Of a stretch of DNA of 64,000 bases, positions 37,940 to 51,900 are shown one piece after another. The stretch is taken from contig JAPYMA010000667.1 in assembly GCA_035041965.1 (NCBI GenBank), positions 60,803 through 124,802 of the forward strand, read 5' to 3'. The notes beneath the pieces were generated by a model. It was not told the origin of the DNA and ran no database searches. It was given only the letters and a program-made list of their open reading frames with translations. The DNA comes from Anisakis pegreffii. Its lineage: Eukaryota; Nematoda; Chromadorea; Rhabditida; Anisakidae. Each line of letters starts with the position of its first letter. Positions within the stretch are counted from its first letter, which is position 1. The translations under genes were made by a program, and so were the position numbers.

Positions 37940-38207
37940 TCATACATAGAATTCTTTTTGAGGTCGTTTATTCTGAGTGACAGCCACCGTTAGCTCATAA
38001 CTCGACTTCGACTTCCGACAGCGGATTATCGAAATAATAACAATCGCAGAAAGCACGATCACCAGAAGGATAATGGCTATGGTGAGCGCATATTGCATTG
38101 GCTGCATGCCGACCCGCACTTGCGCAATGAAAATTGTTGTTGCTGCTGCTGCTGCTGATGGTGCTTCTTGAAATATGTAATCGATGTTGTTCACATGGGT
38201 GACTCGG
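37940..38207 (-). CDS. Last exon of a syndecan-like type I membrane protein (rest not found)
   Basis: The exon can begin at 38207 after a CCCAG acceptor (phase 2; another acceptor lies at 38219) and ends at TGA 37942-37940. It encodes a short Ala-rich juxtamembrane stretch from a (GCA)n run, a transmembrane helix (YALTIAIILLVIVLSAIVII), and a 27-30 residue tail RCRKSKSSYEL...KRPQKEFYV. Syndecan tails start RMRKKDEGSY.L and end EFYA; neurexins have a similar juxtamembrane block but a longer tail ending EYYV. The tail length and Arg/Lys-SY-L block favour syndecan, a heparan-sulfate proteoglycan whose C-terminus binds PDZ proteins. Upstream exons with glycosaminoglycan sites were not identified, so the call rests on the tail alone. 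Confidence 0.5.
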
Positions 38208-39930
38208 CTGGGACTCCGCCTTCATGTCGTCTCCACTCTCTTATCGTCGTTAGCCTGAGCTAGCTAGCTGGCCGATGCTACCAGCAGTGCTGTTGTGGTC
38301 TGCTGTGTTAGTTTCGTGCTGCTAAATGTTTGTTTGGTCCGTTGCTGCTCGTTTGATTCTTCTTTGCTTGATAAGCTTTTTCATCCTTTTCTCATCGTTC
38401 ATTTCACATTCACTTCACTCATCATCCATCTGGTTCTCATCTTCGCCTCATCAACCATTCTTAGTTCTCATTGGATTACTTGTTTCCATTATCAGATTTT
38501 CATATTGCTGCCTTCCAGAAAGCATACACATCGATGGATATGTTGATGAATGCTGCACATTTTATTCTATAAGCTGACATTATTAACCCAATGAACGATT
38601 GTATTCGAATCGCTACTCACACATCAACACCAACAATAACCGTTTCAACGAAAGACAGCTTCCTTCTGTGATGATGATAGGGTATTTTTCCAGTGCTACT
38701 GCAAAACCAGCACATTTGTCATGTTCTGTTCCTTGCATTTTTCAGTTCACGCAGCCATTATGTGAAAGAACGATAAATAACTACATTTGAAAGCGATAAT
38801 GCTTCAATCAATGTTGTTTTTCTTAAAAGTAATGCCACGAAAGCACACGCATTGCACATGTTACGTCAAGGTTATATGAAGTAAGCGTGAAACTTCAAAA
38901 CTTTACGGCAACTTTTAATCAGAATGTTTTTGTTATCAACAGTTCAACATATCTTCAAACATCCTTCATTATTTTGAACAGTTTAAAAACTTCTTTATGG
39001 AACTGCCCACTGAATGTTTTTCATCAGTCAACGTAAAGTTACGACCTATAACTTTATTCTTTCAAATGGCTAAAGAATAAACAAGTTCAGGAGAAATTTG
39101 TGCACTGTGGGACGAAATAAAGTGTCAGCAAAAAGAGGAGCATTCATTCATTTAATTCTAATAGTAATATTTATGAGTATGCACATCAGTAACCCATCCT
39201 CCGTTCGCAGCGATGCGTAAAAAACAAACTCATTCGTATGCACAACTGAGGTGGGGAAATCGGCAAAATTCACTATAACGCTTCTCGCAACAATTATCAT
39301 CATGTTGGTGTAACGTCATTTTTATGCAGATGAGCATCAATTTAGTGAAATCTCACAGTCGCAGATGTTAACTGTCGGATAAATTTGAACAAACTGATAG
39401 CCAAGGTTTCTTTTTCTGCAACTTTTTTTCGAAACTAATATGCTGGTTGAGACTGTAATTGGTTGTTTGATGAATGTTCTCAAACACTCTGAATTCGAGA
39501 GATGTGCAGTTGACGTCGTTAATTAAAAATTTTCTAGCGTACTCTTGCACATACAACGGACACATCTGCGAAACTTTATCGGATATATAATATTTGAAAT
39601 ATTCCATTCGAATGTCTATCGCACAACCGCAAAATTTATTGCGTTCACATTCAGCAACATTATATTGCAACACATCAGAAATGCTTACGTAAAGATAAAA
39701 ACAAATGACAGATCATCAGTTCAGATCGCTTTGATGAATTATTCTAAAAAAATTAAGTAACGCAAATGCTATTGTTATCGCTTCGATGCTACTTTAGCTT
39801 TCCACACCAAAGACTGCTACTTTTTAGCGGATGACAGCGTGTAGAATCGGAAATCATTCATAACGATAAACGCCATTTGCAGTGCTGATTCCGACAGACC
39901 GAGTCGTGCCGAAATAAGGCATCCTGTCAT
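38208..39930. other. Upstream part of the syndecan-like locus, no firm exon
   Basis: Upstream exons of the syndecan-like gene may lie here. A Cys-containing open frame on the - strand at 39368-39691 (CERNKFCGCAIDIRM within) has no start codon and no firm splice sites; it could be an exon or chance. Nothing else stands out. Confidence 0.3.
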
Positions 39931-42900
39931 TCACTTATGCGACGGTATATTCAATAAGCTTTTAAAGCAAACTGCACGTTCGTGCTGTGGTGCTTTCAAA
40001 AAGCTTATTACGAAGAATACTCCTTTTATTCGATGTATTTGCAGTTGCTGAATCATTACCTTGCTGTCGACGATTTTCTAATTCGCTCAATTTGTCCTGA
40101 AACAGGTTAAAAGGGCGACAACTGAGAAACAGCACATAATTTGGGCAGGTAGAAGTATACCTTAAAAATTTCCCTTTCTACAGAATTGCCATCGTGAAAG
40201 TCAAACTTTTGACAAGAACATTTCTTCGAATTCATAGCTTACTGTTAGTGCTGACCGTCTTATTCATAGCGTAAAGTTGTTTCTTACAGAGTCGCAAGTT
40301 TCAAACACAGTACAGTATCATTGAAGTTCATGCGTAATTTCGCAAATTCAGTACTTCTTTATTGTTGTTCTGATAAACGAGAATAAAATTGTTGTTGAAA
40401 TTGATTGATTAGAATTGATCAGTTACTTGATTTGAATAAAAACTGTAAATAATTTCATTGTTTTGGTAGCGAACTGGAAATCGAAATGGTACTCGCAACA
40501 TGCTCGTAATGAAATCTTCATTCAGAACAGTGGTTCTTACGCTCAGGAGCTCCATTACCCTCTTCGGTGACCTGTCAAGCTGTCACTATTTCCCCACCCT
40601 GTTCACTACACGAAATTACTGTTTCCACGAATGCAGTCTTGGAAGATGGTTGAAACCAACATCATGCCTAAACATTACATTCATAAATATGACGACTGCA
40701 ATTTTCAATATAGAATCCCGCAAGATATCCACCACAGCGTAATATACATTGTCATAAACCAGATACGTGTGACCCCATTGAGCAGTTACATCGTTCAAAA
40801 AGTTCATCTACGAACCAATAATCCCATTAGATGCAGAAATTAAAAGACACCAAAACTTTTCAGTGCAACCGAATGATAATAACGGATGAATTCAAAAATA
40901 CTCGCTCTTGCACCAAACCAATGATCTTTTCTGGTGCACCAATTAACTCAATCATTTCTTACTAGTCAAAGGAGAAGATGTCAGCCAATACATTAAAGAA
41001 CTTACAAAATGCTTATGAATACATCAAACCGACTTTTGTTTAGGTCTAAACGAGCTGAAGATACTTGGAACATATGATAAAGAAGACTGTTACCATGGGC
41101 GAATCGCGCTTAAATACTCGAATGGGAAAACACCATCACATAACGGTTGCCCGAAAGTTAGTTAGCCGACCCCCTCAATTACCCTCTTACACCCCCAAAT
41201 TACCCCCGGAAGTAGTTTCCCCACACGAGAACCACTGATTTGGAGGGAGTTTTTGAGCCGGATGTTGCTTCATCAATTCTTTAAGTATGCATTTACTTAA
41301 AATTGATAAGCAGCTTACCTGTAGTTCGAATATTTTCTTCTCCTGGCCACTGTCTATTTGCTTCCTCAAATTATCTATATCAGCAAGTAGTTGACGATCG
41401 GATACTTTAGGTGATTGAGCCCTGAACAAGGAGTATGTATACTAAAATTTACAAACTTAACTTTTCTTTTCAAAAATCAATAAACTGATTTAGCATATAA
41501 AGAAAAAGGCACATACAATGGCGTGCCTGGTGAAACGCATGAGTTTTCTTGCGATCCAGTTAAACTCCTCGTTTGCATGTGTTGCGTTTGCTGGAAGCAC
41601 GCTTTTTCATCATCAATTGATGCCAGTGTATAGCAAACACTCATTTGGCTAAAAATTTTTCCCCAGCTACTTTCGAACAAAACGCTTTTTGAAGCTACTC
41701 ACTCCTCTTGAGTTACTGATTCATTCCTTACGAATGCAAAATATCTCAATAACTTGTTTGGTGTGTTTCTGGAGTGAAATTTAATTTCCAGGAACTCCGC
41801 TCTGAATTTTTAAAAGGAGAATAAAATGGAGCTTGAAACCGACAAAGAATTACGCTATATATGCTTTAATCTCCTGTCTTTTTCAGTCATTTAGCTTCCT
41901 TAAGTCGCTCAGTTAAAGATTATTGGAGAGTTTTTTTTCCTCACTTCAAGCAACATAGCCTTTACACACCTATAAGCAGATAGAAACTTCAAACTTCCGC
42001 AGAAATCATTCCCTTAAACAGTTTGAAAACGTATATTTATTCATTAATGAGTGACACAATGAATTTGCAGCTCGATGATTTAAAATGTTCGAATTCCTTG
42101 AGTACTTACAGATTATTGAATTAATAATTAATAACCGAAAGCGAGTGAATGATGCTAAATCATGGAGTAACCTGTAGGCAGTATAGGGGAACGATTAACA
42201 CACTGTTTTTATCACATTCAACAGCTAATGAAGTGAAACGCAATAATTGTAACTTGCTAAAAGTAACCTCATGTTTGAAATTAATCGGCAAAACTTCAGC
42301 TTCTTCTAGTTCACGCTGGATCCACGTTTCAACGCGGCTAGCCTCGTTGTTGAGTTCAGGTGCTGAGATACGACGAAAGTGATTACGCAAACGTGGAATA
42401 CCGCTGCGATTGCTTCTTAGACTGACAATGATTACAGGTTACAATTAACGTCATCAGAAATACTTTCAAGCATTCGAAATGATTCATAAAATTTAAAAAA
42501 TTAAGCCACTCTGTAGCCCTTCAAGGATGAAATATGCACAGACGTAATTGAAAGCAATGTGGTAGAACAAACAACAACATTTTTCCGCTCACTCTGGAAT
42601 GCAGAAAACTTAAAACGTACTGAATGATGAATTGAAAGACTGAAAAAAGTTATCCGACCAACCAACCCTTTTTTCAGTTCATGAAGCAAAGATGTCTCAA
42701 TTATAATCATCACATTTCGTTTCCAGCACACCAGGCCACTCAGAGTGATAAAAGTCTTTTTAATGTCGTTTGCTTCCAACCTCAAAGAAAGACACATAAT
42801 TTCCTCCCGTTTTATTAAAAAACTAATAATCCATCGAAGAAAAGTTTGGTTTTTTTGATGATTACTGAAATGAATTATTTTCTGTTTATCATACGCAAAT

Positions 42901-45900
42901 GGATTCACATATCGTTCAATTTGGAAGGTAGCTTTGCAATGTACGAAATCGTGCATAATGCTTCACACAGAATGGAGCAGAGATGCAAGTGCGTGCTGAC
43001 AAGCACGATTTTACAACCGACGGTTGCAGTCTAACCAGCCGATCTAATCACCAAGTAAAATCGCATTTGATTAACGTTTCTGGTAAAGTTGAGTGAGCAG
43101 TGATTGAGAACTCAAACTCTTTCACAACACTGAAGAGAATGAAAGGATTTTATTTCTTGTTTTAACGACCACCTTCTATTGCAAAAGCACTGTTCCATAT
43201 AATTCCTCTCAGTGTGATCAGACGAGATCGATCATAACAAAACAAACCTAAGCACAATTGACGGTTGCAGTAAAAGATTCTCTAAAGATTCGGACACGTC
43301 CTCACCCTTCCTGGGTCGTTTCGATACCAATGCCGACTTCACTTCTCTTTCTTCAGCTCTAAACGCGCTAAATACGAGTATTGCTGGATGGAAAGAGCCA
43401 TCGAAAAGCAGCATACTAAAAATTCATTAAGCAATCTCGCTTTCGAAAGCAATCTCGCTTATGCTATATCCACATACAATGCTATATCCACAACGAACTG
43501 AACTCAAATCGAAAGATGAGTGCGTGTGTTATGAATGCCTTAGAAAGAGGTGCATAAAATCAATAATAATATTAATACAATATTGCCGATTCAACCGGTC
43601 TGTTTATAGAACACGTTATTTCTAAATCTTCGACAGTCAGTCTACTGCGGACTTGGTGACCTTTTGATCCCCAAAAATATAATTCATTGTCTGTTGTACC
43701 AGCCATTGAAAAGCCATCACCACATTCGATCATCTACAATTAAGCATCACATCACAAGAAATTCATTCAAGATAATGCGATCAGAAAAATGCAAAAACCT
43801 CTGAAGATGTTGAGCAATCATTACTGTGCTCTTAAATTACGATGAAAATAAAAGAGACTAAACAAGTGCAAATTGCGACTGCTTAATTTTGAATTGTTTC
43901 TTCAATTTTGACAGGTATCAGAATTCTCACAAGGCATGTTTTTGAAAGAAGAGACTTCACTGGACGATGTGTTCCAGAGACAGGATTTTTGTGGCCCAAT
44001 CCCAGTTCGCCATTAGTGTTTTCACCGAACAGATGGATGTTTCCAGATTCGAGAAGAACTGCAATAGTTGCCAAGAATAAGCAACTCTTTCGTACATTTT
44101 TGAAACTTTGTGCAGTGATAGCAAACCTCCACTATGCCGCCTTCCCAAACGAATGTCAACAACCCGGGACGAAAATGCCTTTACTGACGTTGGTGTCAAT
44201 GCTTCTTCAACAGCCACCTGAATATGATTTCTCGTTGAAATAAAAAAGACCGAATCGGACCGTGAAAGATGAATACCACAATAATTCAGCGATTTAGCTC
44301 CACACAGCATTCAAATTGATTGCAATTCACAAAAATTTGTTTGATTTTTAACTGATTAATGATGAAGTACCACTGATGTGTTGACGTTCGAGAAGAAACC
44401 TTCACGATGATTCAAACTGAGCTTGTTGCAATGGTTTGAGCCCATTGCTATGATTGATCCACAATCCGTCAAAAGAACCGTTGCATCTGGACCACACCTA
44501 ACGTTCACCACCATCTGTTGTGTCGGGATTGCAATCTCAAATGAAGTTTTCATCAACCAGTTATAACCGACACTTGTTACAGTTGAGCCAAAACGCCTTC
44601 ACCAATGCGAAAACTTTCGATAATCGGACAGTACTGAGACATTCATGGATGACAATGGAAAACAAATAGTGAGATGCATATGACTTAATTACCTGTGTAG
44701 CTGTACTAACAAACTCAGTGTTGCCCGTGCCTAAACGTCCATTCATACCACTACCCCACACAAATACTTTTCCATCATCAGCAACTACGACGGCATGCTC
44801 ATCACCACATGCAACATCTATAACATCAACCCTGAAACAGTCCGATTTACTAATGAATGTAATACCAATGTGAACGTTGTCCATACAGAATAGCTATGGC
44901 TGCAATACGCTTAGAATCAGACCTCAGTAATGCGTCAACCAATGCTGGCTTCAATACATCATGATCTTTGCAACCGTCACCGCAATATTTGACGTTGCCA
45001 CAAAAGAGAACCGTACCGCGTTCAGTGCAGAACAAACTGAATGTTGCACCTATAAACAGCAATCAGCACAAACAATGAGCAATGAAAATCTCATTATAAT
45101 TGTTTAATGGAGCTGCATCGTTTAATGGATTCTTCAGAGCGAACTGATATGAAAAGAGATTGTCGTCCTTACAGCTGTACGAAATGAAATACAAATTTAT
45201 ATCAGCATAATATGTGCCAATTTACATCAACGTTCTTCGTGTGTTATCGTGCATATGAAATTGAGCTGCATAAGCACAAAAACGATCAGCAATAAAATGA
45301 AAGCAATTATTTTCAGTCGAGTGTCTGCGGGCAACTCTAAGCATAGTTTCATATGATTGAAAATGGTCGTCAATTGACCACTTGTTCCAAATACAACAAG
45401 GTGTATATGGAACAGTAATGATCATTGTCATACCGAGCGCCACTTTAGATACAGATTTGCCGGAAAGACTGTCAATAAGGATTGGTTGTGTGCGACAGAT
45501 GCGATCACCCAAACCTAATTGACCATGGTCATTATCACCCCATGCATAAACATTTTTGTCGGCTGTCACTAGCAGGTGATGGCGTTCGCTAAGTGCTACC
45601 TGCAAAATATTACATAGTGAGCGAGAATTGATCAGTTCGAAATGAACTGAAACAGGGCTTCTCTCAGTTTTGAAGTGATGACCTAAAACAAACGATATAG
45701 ATATGAACTACAATCGTTCGGAAACATTTAGACCTGTTTGATTTTTATATTAGTTGGCATTGGCACAGCTGGACTCAAAGTGATATTAGTAACATCAAAT
45801 TTATATAAGGCGCTTCTGGTTGAAGTCTGTGCGATGTTTTCGTTCAGAAGACCATCTGCGAATTCGGTCGTATTCTTATTCTTTGCACCGTCAAATTGCT

Positions 45901-48900
45901 TCTTTCTTATCATATTTAAGGCATCTTTTGCTGTTGGCCGCTGTTCTGGATCAAGTTTGAGCATTTCTCGGATAAGCAATTTCAACTCTTCACTGTACGG
46001 GCCCTGAACTTGGTCATACTCTCCCTGAAACAACCAGCATGAAATCTAAACTTCAATTATTTCTGTTGTGATGATTCTCTTCGTTGCAAAAAACACAAAA
46101 TCTAGTTCTACAGAACTCTTTCAGTGGTTTAATTCAGGAGAACGTAAAGACTCTCGCAAATGACACGAAAAGCTCGCCTTCATAATTTTATTGACCAAGG
46201 CAGGCAGATTGGTACCCTCGAATGTTTTCTGCAGGCACATCATTTCATATAAAATACAACCCAGTGCCCAGATATCGCTCTTTTCATTGTACGGTTTCCC
46301 TTCGCACTATAAAATTGTCTTCCAGCATTCCCTTGATGATGAAAAACGATCAATTATGTATGTTCATATATTTTCAAAAAATGATGAATCGACAAGAAAA
46401 GACAAATTAAAAATCACATGGGGGTTGCAGCCATCCAAAACTATCTTATTGCCGGCTGAAAAATGCCATTCAGCATTCTTTGAATGCATAGCAACGCACC
46501 AATTTGAAAAGGACTATCAGTGGACATTTATTGTGTTCATTGAACTCACCATTTCAGGGCTTATGTAATATGGAGTGCCAACGACTGTTTCAGCTCCTTG
46601 CATTCGCGTTTCAGTTCCCATTATTTTACTTATACCAAAATCGCCAACTTTAACATCATTATCTTTTGTAAGAAATATATTTGCCGTCTTTAAATCCCTG
46701 TAGCAAATCATAAAACAAACTTTACATTATGTGCCACTGATGATGTTTCTATTCCGATTAAACTGTTCCGTTCTTGCTCTGTTCCTGTTTTGCTATTAGA
46801 AAGAGAAGAGAACAAATTCAAGAAAAAGGTATGCACAACAAGACATAACAGAATAATGGGGGTTCAAGAACAACATAGAAGCTCTCAAAGAATAAGAGTG
46901 GAGATAGCACAAAACAGAACAGATTTTAATTCTTCTCTGAACTGTTTTATGTGAGCGGTCGATTCCCTGCGTGGGCAATATTCTCTCTCTTCAAATCCCA
47001 TAGGCTTCACAGTCCGTCAGCCAGGGTACCTCGCGTGCACAGCCCTAATTATTGTCAACTTTCTTATTATTTCATTATATTAATGCAACAAGAATAGGAA
47101 AGAACAGAAGAAAGCAGTTAAAACGACAGTACAGGATAACAGCGAACAGTTCAAGGGGCGCACGAGAACAGTTTCAAGAAGGGATGTGCAGGACAAAATA
47201 GAACCGTTGAAAAGTAGAACAGAACAAAATAGAACAGTTTGACAAAAATGTGGAAACCAATTCTCACTCATTTACAGAAAGAAACTTTCAAAAAGTAATT
47301 GTTGCAAAGCGTTAAGGATAACATTGACCTGTGCAAAATATTATTGTCGTGCAGATAGGAAACAGCACTGAGCGTTTGCTCAAACATGCGAATAACTTCA
47401 TTCTCTTCGAGTAACTCTTCTTGACGTGCCAACAACTGCATTAATGTACTGCAATGATTTTGACTCATCCACTTTTATTTTGAATTACACGAAACCTAAG
47501 CAACTTTGTACTGAAGTAAAAGAAGCGTTGTTGAAATTACTCAATCTTTCATAGCAATCATGCTTTTTTTTTCAACTCTTGCGTTGGAGATTGAATTTTT
47601 CGAGCACATTAGTAGATTGCATCTAATGAGAATAGTAAGTTAATAAATCTGGCAGAAAAAAAAAACTGCCCAAAGGACCTTGTCTGCAGCTCTATGATCA
47701 TTGGTAAAGACAGTAATGTGAACTGCTCGTAAAGGACGATGAAATATTTTGTTTCAGCAGTGTTTTTGACGCTTGACATCATATTACTTATGATTGAATT
47801 GCATTTCCAAGAGATTCAATTCCGAACACTTTTTCAAGCACCCAAGTGAAGCTAACCGAAATATTCTAAGTAAATTTTAATATTTGAATGAATTTCAAAT
47901 CTTCTACGAATGCACGTCACATGAATCGCTTGAATATTCGTTTCGATCGGGAATTTTATTTTGGTTACGTGTATGAATGTTGAGGAGAACCATTTTGGAA
48001 CAACGAACGAAATATTAAAATATCTTTCATCCAGCATTATGAACACAGGCGCAAAAGTACGCGACAGTTGAACATATTATAGCTAGTAAATTACGTTTAC
48101 TTACCCTCCTTCAGCATACTCCATTTCTATCACAAGCACACCATCTTCTTCGAATGAATCATAATATGTTATTATATTCGGATGATCGAGTTTCGATAAC
48201 AGATTCACCTTAAACAATATGGTCGTTGCAATCAATTAGCTAGATTTGGATGGACCAAATTCGAAACATTTTGATCGATATATCTCTCGTTGCTTGCATG
48301 CAATCCATAAATCAAAATTAGAGTTCTAAATGATGTAAATTATCACTTCAGTTACTTATCAAGTTTTATTTCACTAGTTCAATAAGTTTAACACTCAGCA
48401 CTTAAAAAGTACTTCATTGAGCGCCAGCTGTCTTTCTTGAGTAGTTAATTCCATCAGATTGGTTTCTTTCAGAATCACCAAGGAGTCATCATCTTTTCGA
48501 CGATAAAGTATTGCCATTCCAAATGAACCTTCAAATAAGCAATACTTGTTAAGCGAACATAGTGCATAAAGTGAGAGATTAAATGAGCATACAAAAATAA
48601 TACATCACTTTGCCAGCCTTCATCAACAAATCGCGTTTAATCAAAACGCATTATCAGGGTTAGTTGACCGCTCATCAATAAGTTTTCGGTTTCAAATAAA
48701 CCATTTGGTCGGTTCGATATGTTGGTTCACGTAGCGACCGGCTACGTTGGTTCTGTTTAGTCTCACCTCTGGTAGCTCATGAAAGGCGAATCTTTCTTTC
48801 TGAGAACTTTCCTAATGAGCACAGACTACTCACCCTTGCCAACAACACGAATTCTCTCATAGCCATCTGTGGCAGATGGAAGACGCGATAATGTGGATTG

Positions 48901-48918
48901 TTCATTCTGAGTGCGCAT
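39931..48918 (-). CDS. NEK9-type protein kinase with RCC1 propeller and coiled-coil tail (20 exons, 852 aa)
   Basis: Exons: 48918-48834, 48528-48413, 48208-48105, 47448-47329, 46697-46550, 46306-46178, 46024-45734, 45599-45434, 45049-44887, 44831-44693, 44535-44374, 44217-44127, 44058-43931, 43733-43615, 43415-43248, 42421-42268, 41590-41517, 41421-41319, 40096-40060, 39992-39931. The total is 2559 bp and all phases fit. Kinase domain (residues about 20-285): glycine loop GKGSFGMA, Lys in [23 protein letters not shown], activation segment [15 protein letters not shown]1 repeats follow, with blades such as [31 protein letters not shown] and [14 protein letters not shown]. The tail has [14 protein letters not shown], as in NEK9, and a coiled coil. 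NEK9 relays mitotic/centrosomal signalling and binds dynein light chain; C. elegans NEKL-2 is the nearest named relative. Exon 46306-46178 has a GC donor. The 43615 donor and the last three exons are the least certain. Confidence 0.9.
46735..47260. repeat. Dispersed repeat copy C with GAACAGAAC-rich interior, in kinase intron
   Basis: GATGTTTCTATTCC at 46742-46755 opens the third copy of the family. The interior repeats AGAACAG/GTTCTGTT-type units, and the right side (GAACAGTTTGACAAAAATGT near 47230-47250) parallels the right edge of copy A. It fills most of the intron between kinase exons 47448-47329 and 46697-46550. Confidence 0.55.
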
Positions 48919-51900
48919 AAGCTTCTCGAAATTGAAGTATAGATCAACGATACTTCTGAATTAATATTTGTTTGTCGAAAGCATCACATTCAAAAGTAAG
49001 TGGAAACATTACAACTATAATTAACCATACTTCGTTGAAATAATAAACTTCTGAGAATTGATACACTATTCATTTACCTTACATGAGCAGAAATTTTGTG
49101 CGAAAGGGAGAAGTGAACGAAACGCACAGAAACCTGTAATTGATCAAGCTAAAAGGACGATAATGTTGACCACTTTCAGGAGAATGTTATACAAACAATC
49201 AGTGCCGGTAGAAACACAGAATTGCTCAGTTTGCTGAGAAAAAATAACATGCGTTCACTGCATGCATTCATAAACAAGTAGTCCGAGATTAACTTCTAGG
49301 CCGTCAAAGAATACACAGGGTTAGTTTAAGATTACTGACGCTTTTAAGTTCCTTGTTTTCTTTTCTGGAAGAGTTCATCAAGAGATGTTTCTGAGGTCTC
49401 AATAAGAACTAAACTCATACAGATCGTTTGTGTGATACATTCACCTGCTGACATGGCTAACAAAATTAAATGAAGGACTATAGTCAGAAAGGTTTTATTA
49501 AAATGAAGTTGATATCACTCGATCAGCTAAGCAAACAAGTGTGAACATACTTTTTTGGTCGTCATGAACTGTAGTGTACGCGAAATTTGAGCTGACTCTC
49601 GAATGGGTTGCGCAGTGAAGAAGTCGATGAAGCATCCTTCGGAAAGCATTCTTTTGTTGATCAATGTCAAAAAAAACGTGTGAATAGGCGAGTTTGCGAT
49701 TCGTAGACTGCTCTCATTGATCACCTATAAGCAATTCACCCCATCACTCATTTATTTCGCACAGTTCGTTTTGGCTTTACTGATCTAAATAACAAATCGA
49801 ATGAGTCACCTAAAATGGCAGGCGTATGTGGTTGACACGCTTTTTAGCTTTTCAGCGTTCAGCTGGTTGGCGCAGTTTTTCAATTTGGAAACTTTAAAAG
49901 AAGCCAAGCGGAAATAAGAAAACTGTTAAAAAGTGAATAAAACATACGGATTTCTCAACTCCGCTGAGTGACAGAACATTCGTCGTTTTGTTTTGAATAT
50001 GTAATCCAAAATAACGAATGGATGAATTTTGCGTTATAGCAAGTAATTTATCTGAATGTGTTTTTCATTTAAATTTTGAACGACAAAGGCATTTCATGAT
50101 GATTTATCATAAGTGAAGCTTCAGTCATTTTCGCATCTGGGCTTTTTGAAATCATCAAGTCGTACTCATCCCTATTGGCCGTTCAGCATGGATGCGTTCC
50201 TTTCCTCATTATAAGCGAAATATAGCACATGCCGAAAAAGCTATTCTGATAGTTACGCTTCATACTTATTGGGAAAAGGGTGCAAAACTCAGTGAAATCT
50301 TGACAAGCCCAGAAGCTTCAATATTACCAAATGAGTTTTAAAGTCATCGCTAATTGGAGAATTTCTATGAAATACTAAGCAATGACTATATGGCATCTTA
50401 CTGAGGGAAGTTGAATGGAGGATAAAACTAAACTATCTTTACAAGCTGATATAAATCAAACAATATAACAAGCTTTGTTTTAATTCTACCGGCAATCAAC
50501 GTTTCAAGGAGAATTGATGTTCTCATAAATACATCAACGGGTATTCGGTAAAGTAAATAGCATCATACCTTTAATATTAGCCAGTGTGGTGAATGCATAA
50601 TTGTAATGAAGAAGGATTGTTGTTGGAAGTATCGTTGAACGTACTTCGCTACTTTCGCTGTGTACAAGCAAAGCACAGCTCATTGTAATCAAATGCTGAT
50701 AACGTGTGAACACGAAGAAAACTTAGGTCATTCGACTAAGCATGGCGAAACAGATCGGTTTCTTATCAACAAACTGCCAACTTTTTCCGATGGTATCATA
50801 TAATAATTTTCGAATCAGAAAACTACCCTGCAACTTAATCGAAGAAACTTAGAGGATGGTTGAAAGATACTACTGAATGGTCCAAACTTTACGGCGTTTC
50901 GCAAATACATCCGTCGCACATCACCCTTAGCAACGGAATATATCCGTCCACAAAATGCCATCCAGTGGAACATTCCACAAGTCTTTTTGTTTATACGATT
51001 CATTAATAAAAGCATTCATGCGATTGCAGCACACAAAAACTGCAGTACATTATTCACAGTGTTGATGGTATTTTACAGTCGTAACATAATTCTCTAACGC
51101 ATTTTCAATTCGCAAACTGAATTTGGACTAGAAGAATCACATGGAACCAGTGTTGATGCTGAAAATTTCTGAACTCATCTCTGTGGGGTTTCCGAAATTA
51201 GTCAGTGAAATAGTCGGTTGGAGGAGTCGAGATGGGTATGTTTAAGCACTGGAACAAAACCATGTGATCCATGCCACTAAAAGTACTTGAAGATTTTAGG
51301 AAATGCTCTTAAACGTCTTTCACAAATGAATCAAAAGTCGTCAAGAAACGATTGGCTGATTCAATTATAATCCAAAGAAAACGTTCATTTATTGTGAGAA
51401 TCAAACCCAAGTGACGTAGACATCCCATTGAAACGATTCAGTTTTAGTTTATTTGCTGATACAGTGCACTGCAAAACCGAATAAACACAAATCAGAAAAA
51501 CTGCTTTTGTAAAATTTGCAATTAATGAAAAGAACCTAGAAGAGAATGATCCGAGCATTTTTTGCATCTACTGCGTAATGCGTTTGAAATTTCATCAAGC
51601 GTGCGAATTTACATAGAAAATATCTGCTCGAATTTCCTTTCAGAATATAACTAATCGATTCATCCTGTTCAACTAATCAATGATTTCGCATTTCACTTCG
51701 ACATGACCGAATCACGACAAATTTATCCGATATTGTAAGATCAAAATTCTTTTAATCCACCGATCAGCGCCTTGGTGATTTCGAACGTGTCTGTGATGTG
51801 GACGCGTGAGTGTATTGATTCGCAAAAGTGCATATACGCAATTAAACATATGAGAAGTAAGATGAAAGATACATCATGGAAATCAGGTCAAATAGTTCGT

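Noticed and set aside
38295..38577. Two overlapping + strand frames rich in Leu/Phe/Ser
   Set aside because: They lie opposite the syndecan-like locus, have no splice signals, and reflect pyrimidine-rich sequence.
45620..45692. Additional kinase-gene exon starting after TTTTAG ([12 protein letters not shown] frame)
   Set aside because: No suitable donor follows, and the exon before it (ending IKIKQ) joins [10 protein letters not shown] in phase 0 without it.
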